Shown: positions 57,501-64,000 of the stretch, one piece after another
Layout: each line of letters opens with the position of its first letter
Position numbering within the stretch: position 1 is the first letter of the stretch
NCBI GenBank assembly: GCA_002372375.1
Contig: DFGJ01000037.1
Coordinates: 1-64,000, forward strand
DNA from: Ruminococcaceae bacterium UBA3753
GTDB taxonomy: Bacteria > Bacillota > Clostridia > Oscillospirales > Acutalibacteraceae
Direction: 5' to 3'
Length of the DNA: 64,000 bases
Notes under the pieces: generated by a model
The model's input: the letters and a program-made list of their open reading frames with translations, nothing else
Databases searched by the model: none
Told to the model about the DNA's origin: nothing
Made by a program: the position numbers and the translations under genes

Positions 57501-59897
57501 GACGAAACAAAAATCGAAGAAAAGAAAGATGATAAAAAATCAGACAACAATATAAATGAGATAATTGAAGAAAAGGAAATATCATCAACAAAAAACGAAG
57601 AAAATGTCGAAGACCCAGAAAAAAATAACGAAGAAAAACAAAACGAAAAAGAAATTGCGCTAAACGAGATGCTTAAAGAGGACAATGACACTAAGGACAA
57701 AGATGAAAAAATGAAAAGCAACAATGAAGAAAAAGAAAATTATGATGATAATGAATTAGCCAGAAACAATAATATCCAAAAAGAAAACATCAAAGTGGGA
57801 GATAGTAAAAACGTTGAAAATTTGAATGAGTTAAACGATGAAAGTTTAAAAAATATTAACAATAATGCGAAAATAGTTAACTCACAAAGTTCTAAGAATA
57901 TCAATAACAAAGACACGGAAAAATCCAATGAATTTAAAGAAAAGGAAGACGACAACAGTATTGGTGGAAATTATACTATCGAAACAAATAATAACGACGA
58001 CAAAGTTGACGTAACCCAAGAAAAACAGCCATATGTTGTTTTTAATGCGGAAGATGTAAAAAATAAAACTGGTCTTCACAGGGTGGCGTTCTTTGCGACA
58101 GTACGAGCAAACAGTAGCAAAGATTATTACAATTACATAAAAGATAAAGATGGTAAAAAAACTTCAAAATGGGTAAATAAGTTAGTTGGAGAGGACTCAG
58201 GGAAATATAACAATTTAAAAATACCCGAAGAAGTTGACATAATAGTTATACAAGGTGACGGGACAGACTATAGTGACAACGCCTTTGGTTATTACAAAGA
58301 AAAACTCGGCTTAAGTGGTGAATGGAAAAATGCAGAAACTGAAGGGGGTACCGTACTTAATTACTTGAAAGGTTCTACAGTCTTTGTGAAACCGAGAAAA
58401 AATGAAGTACAGCTTACGAAAAACAAAGTAGCTAACGATTTAGTTGCCAAAGTAGGATTGCCAAGTGAAAATTTTGAAGAACATTACGATTCTAAAATAA
58501 ATGATTTAAATTTAGACGCGATAACTGAAAAGATACAGAAAAATATGGAAGACAAAAACACCTCAACAGATGAAGGTGGAGACAAAGACAATAAATATAA
58601 AATTATAGAAGAAATAAATACCGGAAAAGAGAAAAAAGACGATGACGACAAGGAAAGTAAAGAGAATAATAACGACAGTGAGCTCAACAACCAAAGTCAA
58701 AGTGATAAGAGAAACGGCAATAAAGCTGAGAAAAATATTGACATCAATAACCTAGACTCTGGTGTTGGGTCTAATAGTATCAACCAAGCAGGAACACTTT
58801 TCACTTTATACCGAATGGACTTAGGTGATGATCCAAGAGATGAAGTACAAACATTGTTTCAAGGAAATGGAGTAGATCAAGCTAACACCTCAATTAATAA
58901 AAATAACGAAGAAAATTTTGAAAAATTAGAAAAACTACCTACTGTGGCAAAATACAAAGACGACTACGCTTCTAAAGGTAAAAGTAGAACCATTAAAGGG
59001 CTTAATGCGGACAACAAAAGCAGCGTTACAAATTTGGGTGGTGTAAAAGATGAAGATTTAGTAGATATTAGCGATAATATGGAAAAAATGGGATTTGGGA
59101 AAAACTTAAGCAATGAGAATAACCCTGAACGTGAAAAAGTAGACAACGTAATCGATGAACAAATTAACATTAATGTGGACAAAAATAATGAAGATATTGT
59201 GAAAAACTCCGAAAATCTAAAAGATGCAGACATTAAGAATAGAGAAAACGGTGAACAAGAAAATGAAAACAACAACATCAACAACAAAGATGACGTAACC
59301 CAAGAAGGACAGCCATACGTTGTTTTTGATGCGGAAGATGTAAAAAATGGCACTAGTCCCCACAAGGTGGCATTCTTTGCGACAGTAAAAAAAGGCAGAA
59401 GTAGCGACAGTTATTACAATTACATAAAAGATAAAAACGGTAACAATACTTCAAAATGGGTAAATAAGTTAGTTGGAGAGGACTCAGGGAAATATGCCAA
59501 TTTAAAAATACCCGATGAAGTCGACATCATAGTTATAAAAGGTGACGGGACAGACTATAGTGACAACGCCTTTGATTACTACAGAAACAAACTTCAATTA
59601 GGTAACGAATGGCAAAATGCAGAAACTGAGAGATTAACCTTAGGGGACTACTTGAAAGGTTCTACAGTCTTTGTAAAGCAGAATACAGCTGCAGCGGGTC
59701 TCACAAAAAACAAAGTAGCTAACAACTTGAAGGCCCTTATTGGTGTAAAAAAGGAAAATGATCAAATTTTAGAACAATCTGGGAAACTTAATAACTTAAA
59801 TTTAGACCTTTTAACTGAACAAATAAGTTCTCAATCCAATGGGCCGGAAGCAGGCGCTAAAGGCACTGCAACAGGTGGAGCAGAGGACGTAGAGTAG
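51534..59897 (+). CDS. Giant protein 2 with Nif11-like leader and double-glycine motif
   Basis: 2787 residues, 8.4 kb, without interruption. Leader residues 1-90 end in LSDDALESASGG; KEKGYNITKEEFLEYFKEK is nearly that of protein 1. A hydrophobic, Gly/Ala-rich segment follows (PLAWGSAIGSAAF to VASIVVSPITNLF, about 95-130). Modules: type A at about 343-486 and 1100-1243; type B at about 704-815 and 1311-1437; a helical unit at about 633-703 and 1806-1875; and two copies of a ~180-residue type C module at about 2156-2336 and 2584-2765. Acidic and Asn/Lys-rich linkers separate them. No signature of a known enzyme. It starts 112 bases after protein 1 with AGGAG upstream, and no strong terminator lies between, so co-transcription is likely. 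Function unknown; export by the leader is inferred. Confidence 0.95.
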   Translation: MQNMNKINNFLKEVDNSGEETKKRFQSVAQSIANAKNVESAKSAADDFFDEIIFLAKEKGYNITKEEFLEYFKEKSNELSDDALESASGGGFGWLNPLAWGSAIGSAAFSTGGKIIGTLGTVASIVVSPITNLFSSTETAKNSSGSKVSVSQIVENSDKGGNNKKIKGKTNKNKVRQSVNNNGKKDDDDKNTFSAEQIAEEDNYNGEIKDPRAIRKHTIGGRKEALNKEKLDEIINKRNSSGKSFQKNKDSDRYGSISSKDFNNGEEESGSSWYGRAARGTWSGIKGLGNTVISAPGKISETVKSLFQNRKQNVSMDEELEEKAFLLEGDESQEQQNQEEIRDLTKKIFKDSVHTDLDSDVKAFGKFSSDEGGADILKIETDVTGSIKFDDIKDILNPNQIRNIKSDKVAKIEMSVNGNGASQVKFGFKLYGSDSQPLHNGELYTTNLCEGTKALDICKFIDLTMLKNGNQKLVFSGGEYAIVTNAEYQNKLSDMQEEDEIKSSNAKKKKLSVTHGNSDYIFKNVLKEIAKDLKLDTSLNNEQLTQIANDKTISDSFRSLMSWGDIKDSDIAGYKDLENGIEQVLAKKFEKSENEYIKVFREKITSILKNLSEANQAMEAYINNALTHMSVKEIVRSILEEKLGKDKVSSENVNDCMQYIDVDSLKEKIDLNTIQKAGDWKKTVYEKLENAVKKEVEKYEKVLKHGKTLTYNLTENIEGKVSIDQTKENDNIIITVFESKGNENQALNHLAISYKKGGDKTWIVKNITPENSKIILDELTGKKALNHLAKYENLDKYIKGLPTYHSIDQDDIIDVNMNEEIKAENINKEAEKQTVKSGEKKDDGNDYESEGIENKKIKGKSDGKKKSVQKNIKKKDKKLIEKNIEEELKESGNELNEIESMKEEENDIDLYANESNENMSEKGIVVKEENTDNNEEEKKIKVNEESIKKAITDVLYDNSDDLSMKFFDGNRELYCEVVYDQGFLGNLQKNVTEEDVSAIKKKLENKGDNVTFEDLENAVIEYFDIENELKKAKEEYDKSNEDEDDEAEIIEQSGENGENMVKEVETGKDNIKEEELNKENKNEKGKENENQDKENENENECVKLIKELFNQGDHTDSKSEFHKYLHQGEGNGKLFDEVNVTEIINFENLKSIVDENSQKRLKKIQPGKVKEIHVKLVPGTYLTFDLKIEDEEDSTTIYTDYLNYKAESEKILNFVNNVILKNVKQKLEYNKEKGGFHTTTKEDNEKKEIEIIEEDKKSDSNENVSNKLKKEEDDKKDSEENKKNNEVDDNQNENTEKEEESKVENEEIIELSTKQREGIQEFLGNKNATVESINTVNLPKEFEGTTVNIIKTKEENKTLNHVVISPDNKKNELCVIKNITPEQLQAIYHDLMMEKAFNPATLKNYTKFVKLATDKFNIVPENIIRVAIDANSSSHAFKEKSNLLMLTNEEGQRQGIKTTVNDVSTKENDINRNDNNNNLNLVKNLNSGDINKNEEEKKVLNKNEKKGEIKLGLGKIKSIKNDENEKKRNAEDNKIVNNEVNLNDSDAGLLKDKNEIVNNNNTDNKNEKNIDLNSKKSTEKEANNENKIKGGNTKSSNEEKTSLKSEEQIFEIIANFYKENNKKILENTAVVKLGQNSSYQIPLDAFKNFVDKTIKGDSYNKRPDLTKLFNNQVLFDVVELYIANKVFLAERNNVAIGSLQHLHEKKELSEQKMKEFIWKYIEKNVDCGKYIDDTLKEITEETHTDEIAEKKNDVQENKEKEESNVHIIKKKKPSKKVFNDDENKKVGSIGKNQEKKAETDKSVVLDANKVKALINQAVVKSGQELSEDEKIKLTKSLQEQVTDEKVKELNNKLSKTAKEEDKIDLVKKEFNIDDSINSMKGKIKGGTSKAARGIAQFGQKLIRNKNEALGKKEKIKEREKAQQSGEMDDEILKEENLNTSEKSLELAEILNENKIENKVKNEEINASNEQEIKKEDENRKKYENNNKSIDETKIEEKKDDKKSDNNINEIIEEKEISSTKNEENVEDPEKNNEEKQNEKEIALNEMLKEDNDTKDKDEKMKSNNEEKENYDDNELARNNNIQKENIKVGDSKNVENLNELNDESLKNINNNAKIVNSQSSKNINNKDTEKSNEFKEKEDDNSIGGNYTIETNNNDDKVDVTQEKQPYVVFNAEDVKNKTGLHRVAFFATVRANSSKDYYNYIKDKDGKKTSKWVNKLVGEDSGKYNNLKIPEEVDIIVIQGDGTDYSDNAFGYYKEKLGLSGEWKNAETEGGTVLNYLKGSTVFVKPRKNEVQLTKNKVANDLVAKVGLPSENFEEHYDSKINDLNLDAITEKIQKNMEDKNTSTDEGGDKDNKYKIIEEINTGKEKKDDDDKESKENNNDSELNNQSQSDKRNGNKAEKNIDINNLDSGVGSNSINQAGTLFTLYRMDLGDDPRDEVQTLFQGNGVDQANTSINKNNEENFEKLEKLPTVAKYKDDYASKGKSRTIKGLNADNKSSVTNLGGVKDEDLVDISDNMEKMGFGKNLSNENNPEREKVDNVIDEQININVDKNNEDIVKNSENLKDADIKNRENGEQENENNNINNKDDVTQEGQPYVVFDAEDVKNGTSPHKVAFFATVKKGRSSDSYYNYIKDKNGNNTSKWVNKLVGEDSGKYANLKIPDEVDIIVIKGDGTDYSDNAFDYYRNKLQLGNEWQNAETERLTLGDYLKGSTVFVKQNTAAAGLTKNKVANNLKALIGVKKENDQILEQSGKLNNLNLDLLTEQISSQSNGPEAGAKGTATGGAEDVE
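58003..59815 (+). repeat. Duplicated ~540-bp segment (type C module) in giant protein 2
   Basis: 58003-58540 and 59284-59815 are close copies, about 1280 bases apart. At protein level they share QPYVVF.AEDVKN, VAFFATV, YYNYIKDK.G, SKWVNKLVGEDSGKY, VDIIVI.GDGTDYSDNAF and YLKGSTVFVK. Substitutions are scattered, with long identical DNA stretches such as AGTTAGTTGGAGAGGACTC, so the duplication is recent. Confidence 0.92.
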
Positions 59898-59974
59898 AAA
59901 ATTGTTGCAATTTTATATATTTATTGATAAAATAGAGGAGTGAAATAATAAAATTGAAATAAAGGAGATAATTT

Positions 59975-60922
59975 ATGAATAGTGTAGAAGGATTTTTAAA
60001 TTTAGTAAAGAAAGATAAGGGCTTACAGGATCTAGTTAGCAAAGTAGATTCAAAGTTAGGTAAAACCGGCAACGACGAGGAGGTCATAAAAAACGACATC
60101 CTTCCCGTCGCCAGGGAAAGAGGATTCAATTTTACAGAAAAAGAATTTTTGGATTACATAAACGAAGCAACTAAGGCAATTAGCAAAGAAAATTTAGGCT
60201 CAGTTAGCGGCGGAGACGGATCCAAAAGTACAGATGCGAAACCATCAGGTAGTGGGAACGGCAAAAAAATAATGGCGGTGGTAGCCGGAGGAGCCGTCCT
60301 TGGTGGAGGGGGAATGTTTGCTTTTAAGCAGATACAAAACATGAATAAACCCCAGGCTGCTCAGGTTCAAACTGTAGACAATAACAAAAATGGTACAGTA
60401 AACGCACAGGAGACCGAGGCTGCCGTAGCAAACGATGGTTTGCGCCCAGAAGAAAACAAGCAGACTCCCGCTCAGCAGTCAAACAAAACCAGCGATAACC
60501 TCAAAGATACTCTGAAAAAAGCGCCGTCTGAAAAAGATCAAAAAAAAGAGAATAAGGTGGAGAATAAAGTGGAAAATAAAGAAGACAAAAAAGAAGCTAA
60601 GCCAGCAGCAGGGCCGCAACAGCAGACCATGCCGAAGATTACAAAGGAACAGGTAGATTATGCAAATAGCTTTTTAGATACTGTTATAAATAACGGTCCA
60701 CTTAAAGATAAAAGTGGAAAGGTCATTGCTGAACATATACAAGACTATATTTTTGCTGAAGCAGAAAAGAGTGGCCAGAAGGTTACAGCTGAAGATAAAA
60801 ATAAGGCGATAGAGTCGCTTAAGGAATTTAGGGACAAAGCTTCGGATGAAGAAAAGGTTATGTTTATGCAAATTATGTTTGCTCAAGCTATGGGCGCCAC
60901 TGGCCAAGCTCCGCAGAAATAA
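59975..60922 (+). CDS. Mid-size protein with Nif11-like leader and double-glycine motif
   Basis: 315 residues. The leader (1-80) is the most canonical of the four: FLNLVKKDKGLQDLV, ARERGFNFTEKEFLDYI, and ISKENLGSVSGG at 69-80. A Ser/Gly/Lys spacer and a hydrophobic Gly-rich helix follow (about 99-119, IMAVVAGGAVLGGGGMFAF), then AAQVQTVDNNKNG as in protein 1. Residues about 140-215 are low complexity (Gln/Lys/Glu/Pro), and the end (about 220-315) is a helical domain (YANSFLDTVINNGPLKDK, EHIQDYIFAEAEK). AAAGGAG precedes the ATG. It starts 77 bases after giant protein 2. This compact member shows the basic plan: leader, membrane segment, linker, one C-terminal domain. Confidence 0.95.
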   Translation: MNSVEGFLNLVKKDKGLQDLVSKVDSKLGKTGNDEEVIKNDILPVARERGFNFTEKEFLDYINEATKAISKENLGSVSGGDGSKSTDAKPSGSGNGKKIMAVVAGGAVLGGGGMFAFKQIQNMNKPQAAQVQTVDNNKNGTVNAQETEAAVANDGLRPEENKQTPAQQSNKTSDNLKDTLKKAPSEKDQKKENKVENKVENKEDKKEAKPAAGPQQQTMPKITKEQVDYANSFLDTVINNGPLKDKSGKVIAEHIQDYIFAEAEKSGQKVTAEDKNKAIESLKEFRDKASDEEKVMFMQIMFAQAMGATGQAPQK

Positions 60923-61225
60923 GGCAAAAACACATAAACGTTTGTTTTTACCGCTTAAAAAAAGCAAATGTAGTGAGAACAAAAAGTTTGGAAATTACTG
61001 TGATTTTGTAAGTATTTACTACAAATTATAAAAGTATATTACGCTATGCTTAATACTGACATTCGATTTCAAAACAAACAATTAGACAGCGACTTTCTAC
61101 CCAAAAGAATAATTTAATTAGAAAACTACTCAGCAACTTTTTTAATCCCTATTGTAAAAAAGTAAGGGTACTGTGGCTATTTTATAAAAAATAATATGTT
61201 TTATTAATAGTTTGGAGGTTTATTT
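60923..61225. other. Gap between the third and fourth leader genes
   Basis: About 300 AT-rich bases, no ORF. Longer than the other gaps in the cluster, so the fourth gene may have its own promoter. AAACGTTTGTTTTT just after the stop at about 60937 could be a weak terminator. Confidence 0.4.
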
Positions 61226-64000
61226 ATGGATAATAACGTTAAAAAATCGATAGAAATTTTTTTGGAAACTCTTAGGAATGATGGCAAAGGTTCTGAAACC
61301 TTAAGGGCTATGGGTAAACAAATATTGAGCGATTCCGATGAAGGTAGAGAATTACTGCAAAGGGCTCTGAAGAAAGCAAAAGAAAATGGGTATAACTTTT
61401 CCAAAGAAGACTTTTACGAGTATTTAAGAGAACGGCTCGCGCCACTTTCAGATGATGACTTAGGTAAAGCAAGCGGTGGTGAAGGCGATAGATTTGGTGG
61501 TGGAAAATTTGGTAAATATTTGGTGGCTGGTGCAGGTGGACTTTCGATAGGTGCGGGAGCTATAAATGTTGCAAGTAATATGATGCAAAATAAAGCAGCA
61601 AAAAACAACACCGCAATAGTTCAGAGCAAAGACGCCGGCACACCAAAAAAGATTTCTACAAAAAAATCAGGCTTAAAAGACAAAACAAGCAAAGTTACCA
61701 ATCTCGATAAAATAGATGATCTGGACTCTCCATTAGGTAGCGGAAGTAGTGGCTCTTCAGGAGAAAGATATTCGTCCGGTATGGGCGATTTCGACGGAGG
61801 AACGTCATCTAAGTTAAAGAGTAGATTATCTTCAAAAGGATATTCGAGACCTAGAAGTCCGTATGGATCATATGGCCGTAGTAGACCATCATACGGTGGG
61901 TCATACGGCGGTGGTGGCTCGTATGGCGGTAGTAGTGGCGCCTATGGTGGAAGAAGGTCGAAGATACGTGGAGCAGATTCTTCGGAAGCTGCTGAAATGG
62001 CACAATTGCAAAAACAAATAAAAATGATGGAAAAAATAAATCAAACACTTGAATCGGTTGAAAAGAGGTGTGCTAGCGAGTTAGAGAGACAAGGCTTGAG
62101 CATCTCTTCAGAAGAATTAAGAAACTTTTTAGGTAAAACTTTGCCTCGAATTTTAGGGGACAACGTTGAAGATTACATTAATGCCGTAAAAGCGGGAAAC
62201 GTGGATGCCGCTGCTAAAATGGCCCTAGATGTTCTGGTACCATCACTAAAAAAACAGCAAAATTTAATAAAAGATGCAGAAGAACTAGGAAATAAAGAAA
62301 AACAGATAAAAGAAAGGAATATAAAAAATAATAAAATCCTAGGGAAAGATAATTTAAGTGAAAAAGAAATCGAAGATATAAATACGCTAATACTAAAAGA
62401 GATCGAAGAGCAGAATAGAGGGAAAAAAGAAGGGGATGTAAAAGACAAGACAGTAAGAGAGCTAGATAAAGGAAAACAAAAAAGCCCTGAGGCACTGAAG
62501 AAGCTAATTGAAATTAGAGAAAAATCTAATAATAATGTATTAAAGAAGTATCTCACTAAGTGGGAAAAAACAGCTGAAGGTCTAAAAAAAGAAGAGGAGA
62601 ACAATGAAGAAAGGTTAAAGAAAGAGGAACAAGAAAGAATCAAGAAAGAGAATGAAGAAAAGGAAAGGCTGAGAAAAGAAAGAGAGGAAGAAGAAAGATC
62701 CAAGAAAAAGAACGAAGAAAATGTAAAGAAAGAGGAAGATAAAAAGGACACGGACAAAGAAAAAGAGAACAAGCAAAAATTAGAGAATAAAAAAGACGAC
62801 CAAGAAATAGTAGCAGTATCACTGGACGAAAAACTCACGAAACTTTTTGACGAAAAAGGAGACCGTGAAATCGACTCACCTGCCGGAAAGTTTGGAAAAA
62901 TCCTTTTTAATGAGAAATTAGAAAGTGATTTAGACATACTTAAGAACAGAAACTTTGTTATTGACAAAGAAAGCGTAAAACAAGTACTTACTAAAAAGGA
63001 TTTTCAGAGTGTAGACGGGGATACAACAAGCGATGAAATAATATTCGCAGGATTTAATATAGAACCTAACAAGAGCTACGATAATACGCAAGGTGTTCGC
63101 CTTAAGTTTTATGTACCTCAAGGAGAAGGAAAAGAAAAGAAAGTCGTATTATCTAAGCCTTTGAAAGCAGGTATAACTGGCCAGGAGATTTGTGAGCTCA
63201 TTAATGCCACATTTTACAAAAATGAAAACAAAGAACTAATATTTGAGGGAGACAAATTCTCGGTAAAGAATAAAGGCGAAAGTAATAACGAAGCAAACAA
63301 AACAAAAGTGAAAAATGCAAATGACGTGAAAGTAAATATAGGTGAAAAAAAACCTGATGAGAATAAAGATAAAAAAGAAAGAGACGAAAATAAAGAAGAA
63401 AAAACAACTTCCGTTAAGAAAAAAATCAATAAAACAAAAGACGACAATAAGAAATCTCCTAAAAAAGACGTTAAAGATGGTAAAAGAATAAAAGGTCAAA
63501 CTTTTGTTAATAGTTATAATAATAGTGTGATAACTGAAGATGTAGAAAAAGAGGATGAGGGTGAAAATCAAAGGCTGGAAGAAGAAAAGTTAAAGAAAGA
63601 GGAGAAAGAGAAAAAGAGAAAAGAGGAAGAAGAAAAGCTAAGAAAAGAAAAAGAGGAAGAAGAAAGAATCAAGAGAGAGGAACAAGAAAGGTTAAAGAAA
63701 GAGGAAGAAGAGAGGCTAAAGAAAGAGGAACAAGAGAGAATCAGGAGAGAGGAAGAAGAAAAGTTAAAGAAAAAGAACGAAGAAAAGTTAAGAAAAGAAA
63801 AAGAGGAACAAGAAAGGTTAAAGAGAGAGGAAGAGGAGAGGATCAAGAAAGAGGAACAAGAGAGAATCAGGAGAGAGGAAGAAGAAAGGCTAAAAAAAGA
63901 GAAAGAAGAAAAGTTAAAAGAAGAGGCAAATAAAAGCGAAGTATTTCGTCTTTTAGACAATTTGTCGACATCTGAAAAAGTAACGCATGAGGAAAATTCA
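61226..64000 (+). CDS. Giant protein 3 (fourth leader gene), partial at the window end
   Basis: At least 925 residues; the frame is open from ATG 61226 (GGAGG upstream) to the end of the window. Leader residues 1-85: FLETLRNDGKGSETL, AKENGYNFSKEDFYEYL, LSDDDLGKASGG. Then a Gly-rich hydrophobic segment (about 91-117, FGKYLVAGAGGLSIGAG). Residues about 205-245 are Ser-Tyr-Gly-rich (YGSYGRSRPSYGGSYGGGG). Charged helices rich in Glu/Arg/Lys occupy about 445-530 and 775-905 (for example RLKKEEQERIKRE), likely long single helices or coiled coils. A type A module lies at about 545-680, with ICELINATFYKNENKELIF at its end. No known enzyme motif seen so far; the C-terminus is outside. Confidence 0.93.
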   Translation, partial: MDNNVKKSIEIFLETLRNDGKGSETLRAMGKQILSDSDEGRELLQRALKKAKENGYNFSKEDFYEYLRERLAPLSDDDLGKASGGEGDRFGGGKFGKYLVAGAGGLSIGAGAINVASNMMQNKAAKNNTAIVQSKDAGTPKKISTKKSGLKDKTSKVTNLDKIDDLDSPLGSGSSGSSGERYSSGMGDFDGGTSSKLKSRLSSKGYSRPRSPYGSYGRSRPSYGGSYGGGGSYGGSSGAYGGRRSKIRGADSSEAAEMAQLQKQIKMMEKINQTLESVEKRCASELERQGLSISSEELRNFLGKTLPRILGDNVEDYINAVKAGNVDAAAKMALDVLVPSLKKQQNLIKDAEELGNKEKQIKERNIKNNKILGKDNLSEKEIEDINTLILKEIEEQNRGKKEGDVKDKTVRELDKGKQKSPEALKKLIEIREKSNNNVLKKYLTKWEKTAEGLKKEEENNEERLKKEEQERIKKENEEKERLRKEREEEERSKKKNEENVKKEEDKKDTDKEKENKQKLENKKDDQEIVAVSLDEKLTKLFDEKGDREIDSPAGKFGKILFNEKLESDLDILKNRNFVIDKESVKQVLTKKDFQSVDGDTTSDEIIFAGFNIEPNKSYDNTQGVRLKFYVPQGEGKEKKVVLSKPLKAGITGQEICELINATFYKNENKELIFEGDKFSVKNKGESNNEANKTKVKNANDVKVNIGEKKPDENKDKKERDENKEEKTTSVKKKINKTKDDNKKSPKKDVKDGKRIKGQTFVNSYNNSVITEDVEKEDEGENQRLEEEKLKKEEKEKKRKEEEEKLRKEKEEEERIKREEQERLKKEEEERLKKEEQERIRREEEEKLKKKNEEKLRKEKEEQERLKREEEERIKKEEQERIRREEEERLKKEKEEKLKEEANKSEVFRLLDNLSTSEKVTHEENS

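Noticed and set aside
55886..57955. Minus-strand ORFs of 70-248 codons opposite giant protein 2
   Set aside because: Same reason: shadows of low-complexity coding sequence, looking like membrane proteins only by composition.
46625..60922. Lanthipeptide or other RiPP precursors with a short core peptide
   Set aside because: The sequence after the GG is hundreds to thousands of residues long without a Cys/Ser/Thr-rich core, and no modification enzyme is present.
62173..63960. Minus-strand Ser/Phe-rich ORFs opposite the fourth leader gene
   Set aside because: Complement of Glu/Arg/Lys helices. The plus frame is open to the window end and has leader, RBS and domain content.

Overview
The window is AT-rich chromosomal DNA from a spore-forming, Gram-positive lineage of the Clostridia (probably Oscillospirales-like). 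This rests on the sporulation genes yqfC, yqfD, ylbJ, spmA and spmB, strong GGAGG-type ribosome binding sites, an fhs gene of clostridial type, and RNase P and tmRNA genes of bacterial type. Long gene-poor gaps, several broken genes (add, a phosphatase, an alpha/beta hydrolase, a whole mobile element), tandem duplications and many signal-peptide proteins suggest a host-associated genome that is shrinking. That lifestyle is inference.

Layout. Positions 1-2800 hold a short direct repeat, a possible dnaE remnant and three small secreted proteins, two of them clearly paralogous. Positions 2845-9100 hold fhs, plsC, an alpha/beta hydrolase and a protein resembling zinc-dependent phospholipase C. 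Positions 9490-11210 hold a GPH-family sugar/cation symporter whose 3' end is partly duplicated. Positions 11775-16065 hold three tandem cysteine-based protein phosphatases with the layout signal peptide - linker - membrane helix - catalytic domain; the third is frameshifted. Then come mutS, two small double-glycine ORFs, an unknown membrane protein, a broken add gene, a second phospholipase-like protein (secreted), rnpB, an ABC-F ATPase and ssrA.

Positions from about 27.9 to 34.9 kb are a visibly more GC-rich, decayed mobilizable element downstream of ssrA: excisionase, P4-type primase/helicase, small protein, candidate oriT, MobV-type relaxase, ribbon-helix-helix protein, unknown protein and large serine recombinase. 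Most of its genes carry in-frame stops or frameshifts. Host sequence resumes with dnaJ, a dTDP-glucose dehydratase, a ~300-bp tandem repeat, yqfD, a broken secreted hydrolase lying between yqfD and yqfC, yqfC, ylbJ, an AbrB-type regulator, spmA and spmB.

The most striking locus is 46.6-64.0 kb: four consecutive genes on one strand for proteins of 1598, 2787, 315 and more than 925 residues. Each starts with an ~80-91 residue Nif11-like leader ending in a double-glycine motif. Such leaders normally belong to short peptide precursors. Here a glycine-rich hydrophobic segment follows the GG, then very long Glu/Asn/Lys-rich low-complexity linkers carrying recurrent globular modules. I infer a family of giant proteins exported by a peptidase-containing ABC transporter, possibly surface or host-directed. 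No transporter or modification enzyme lies in the window.
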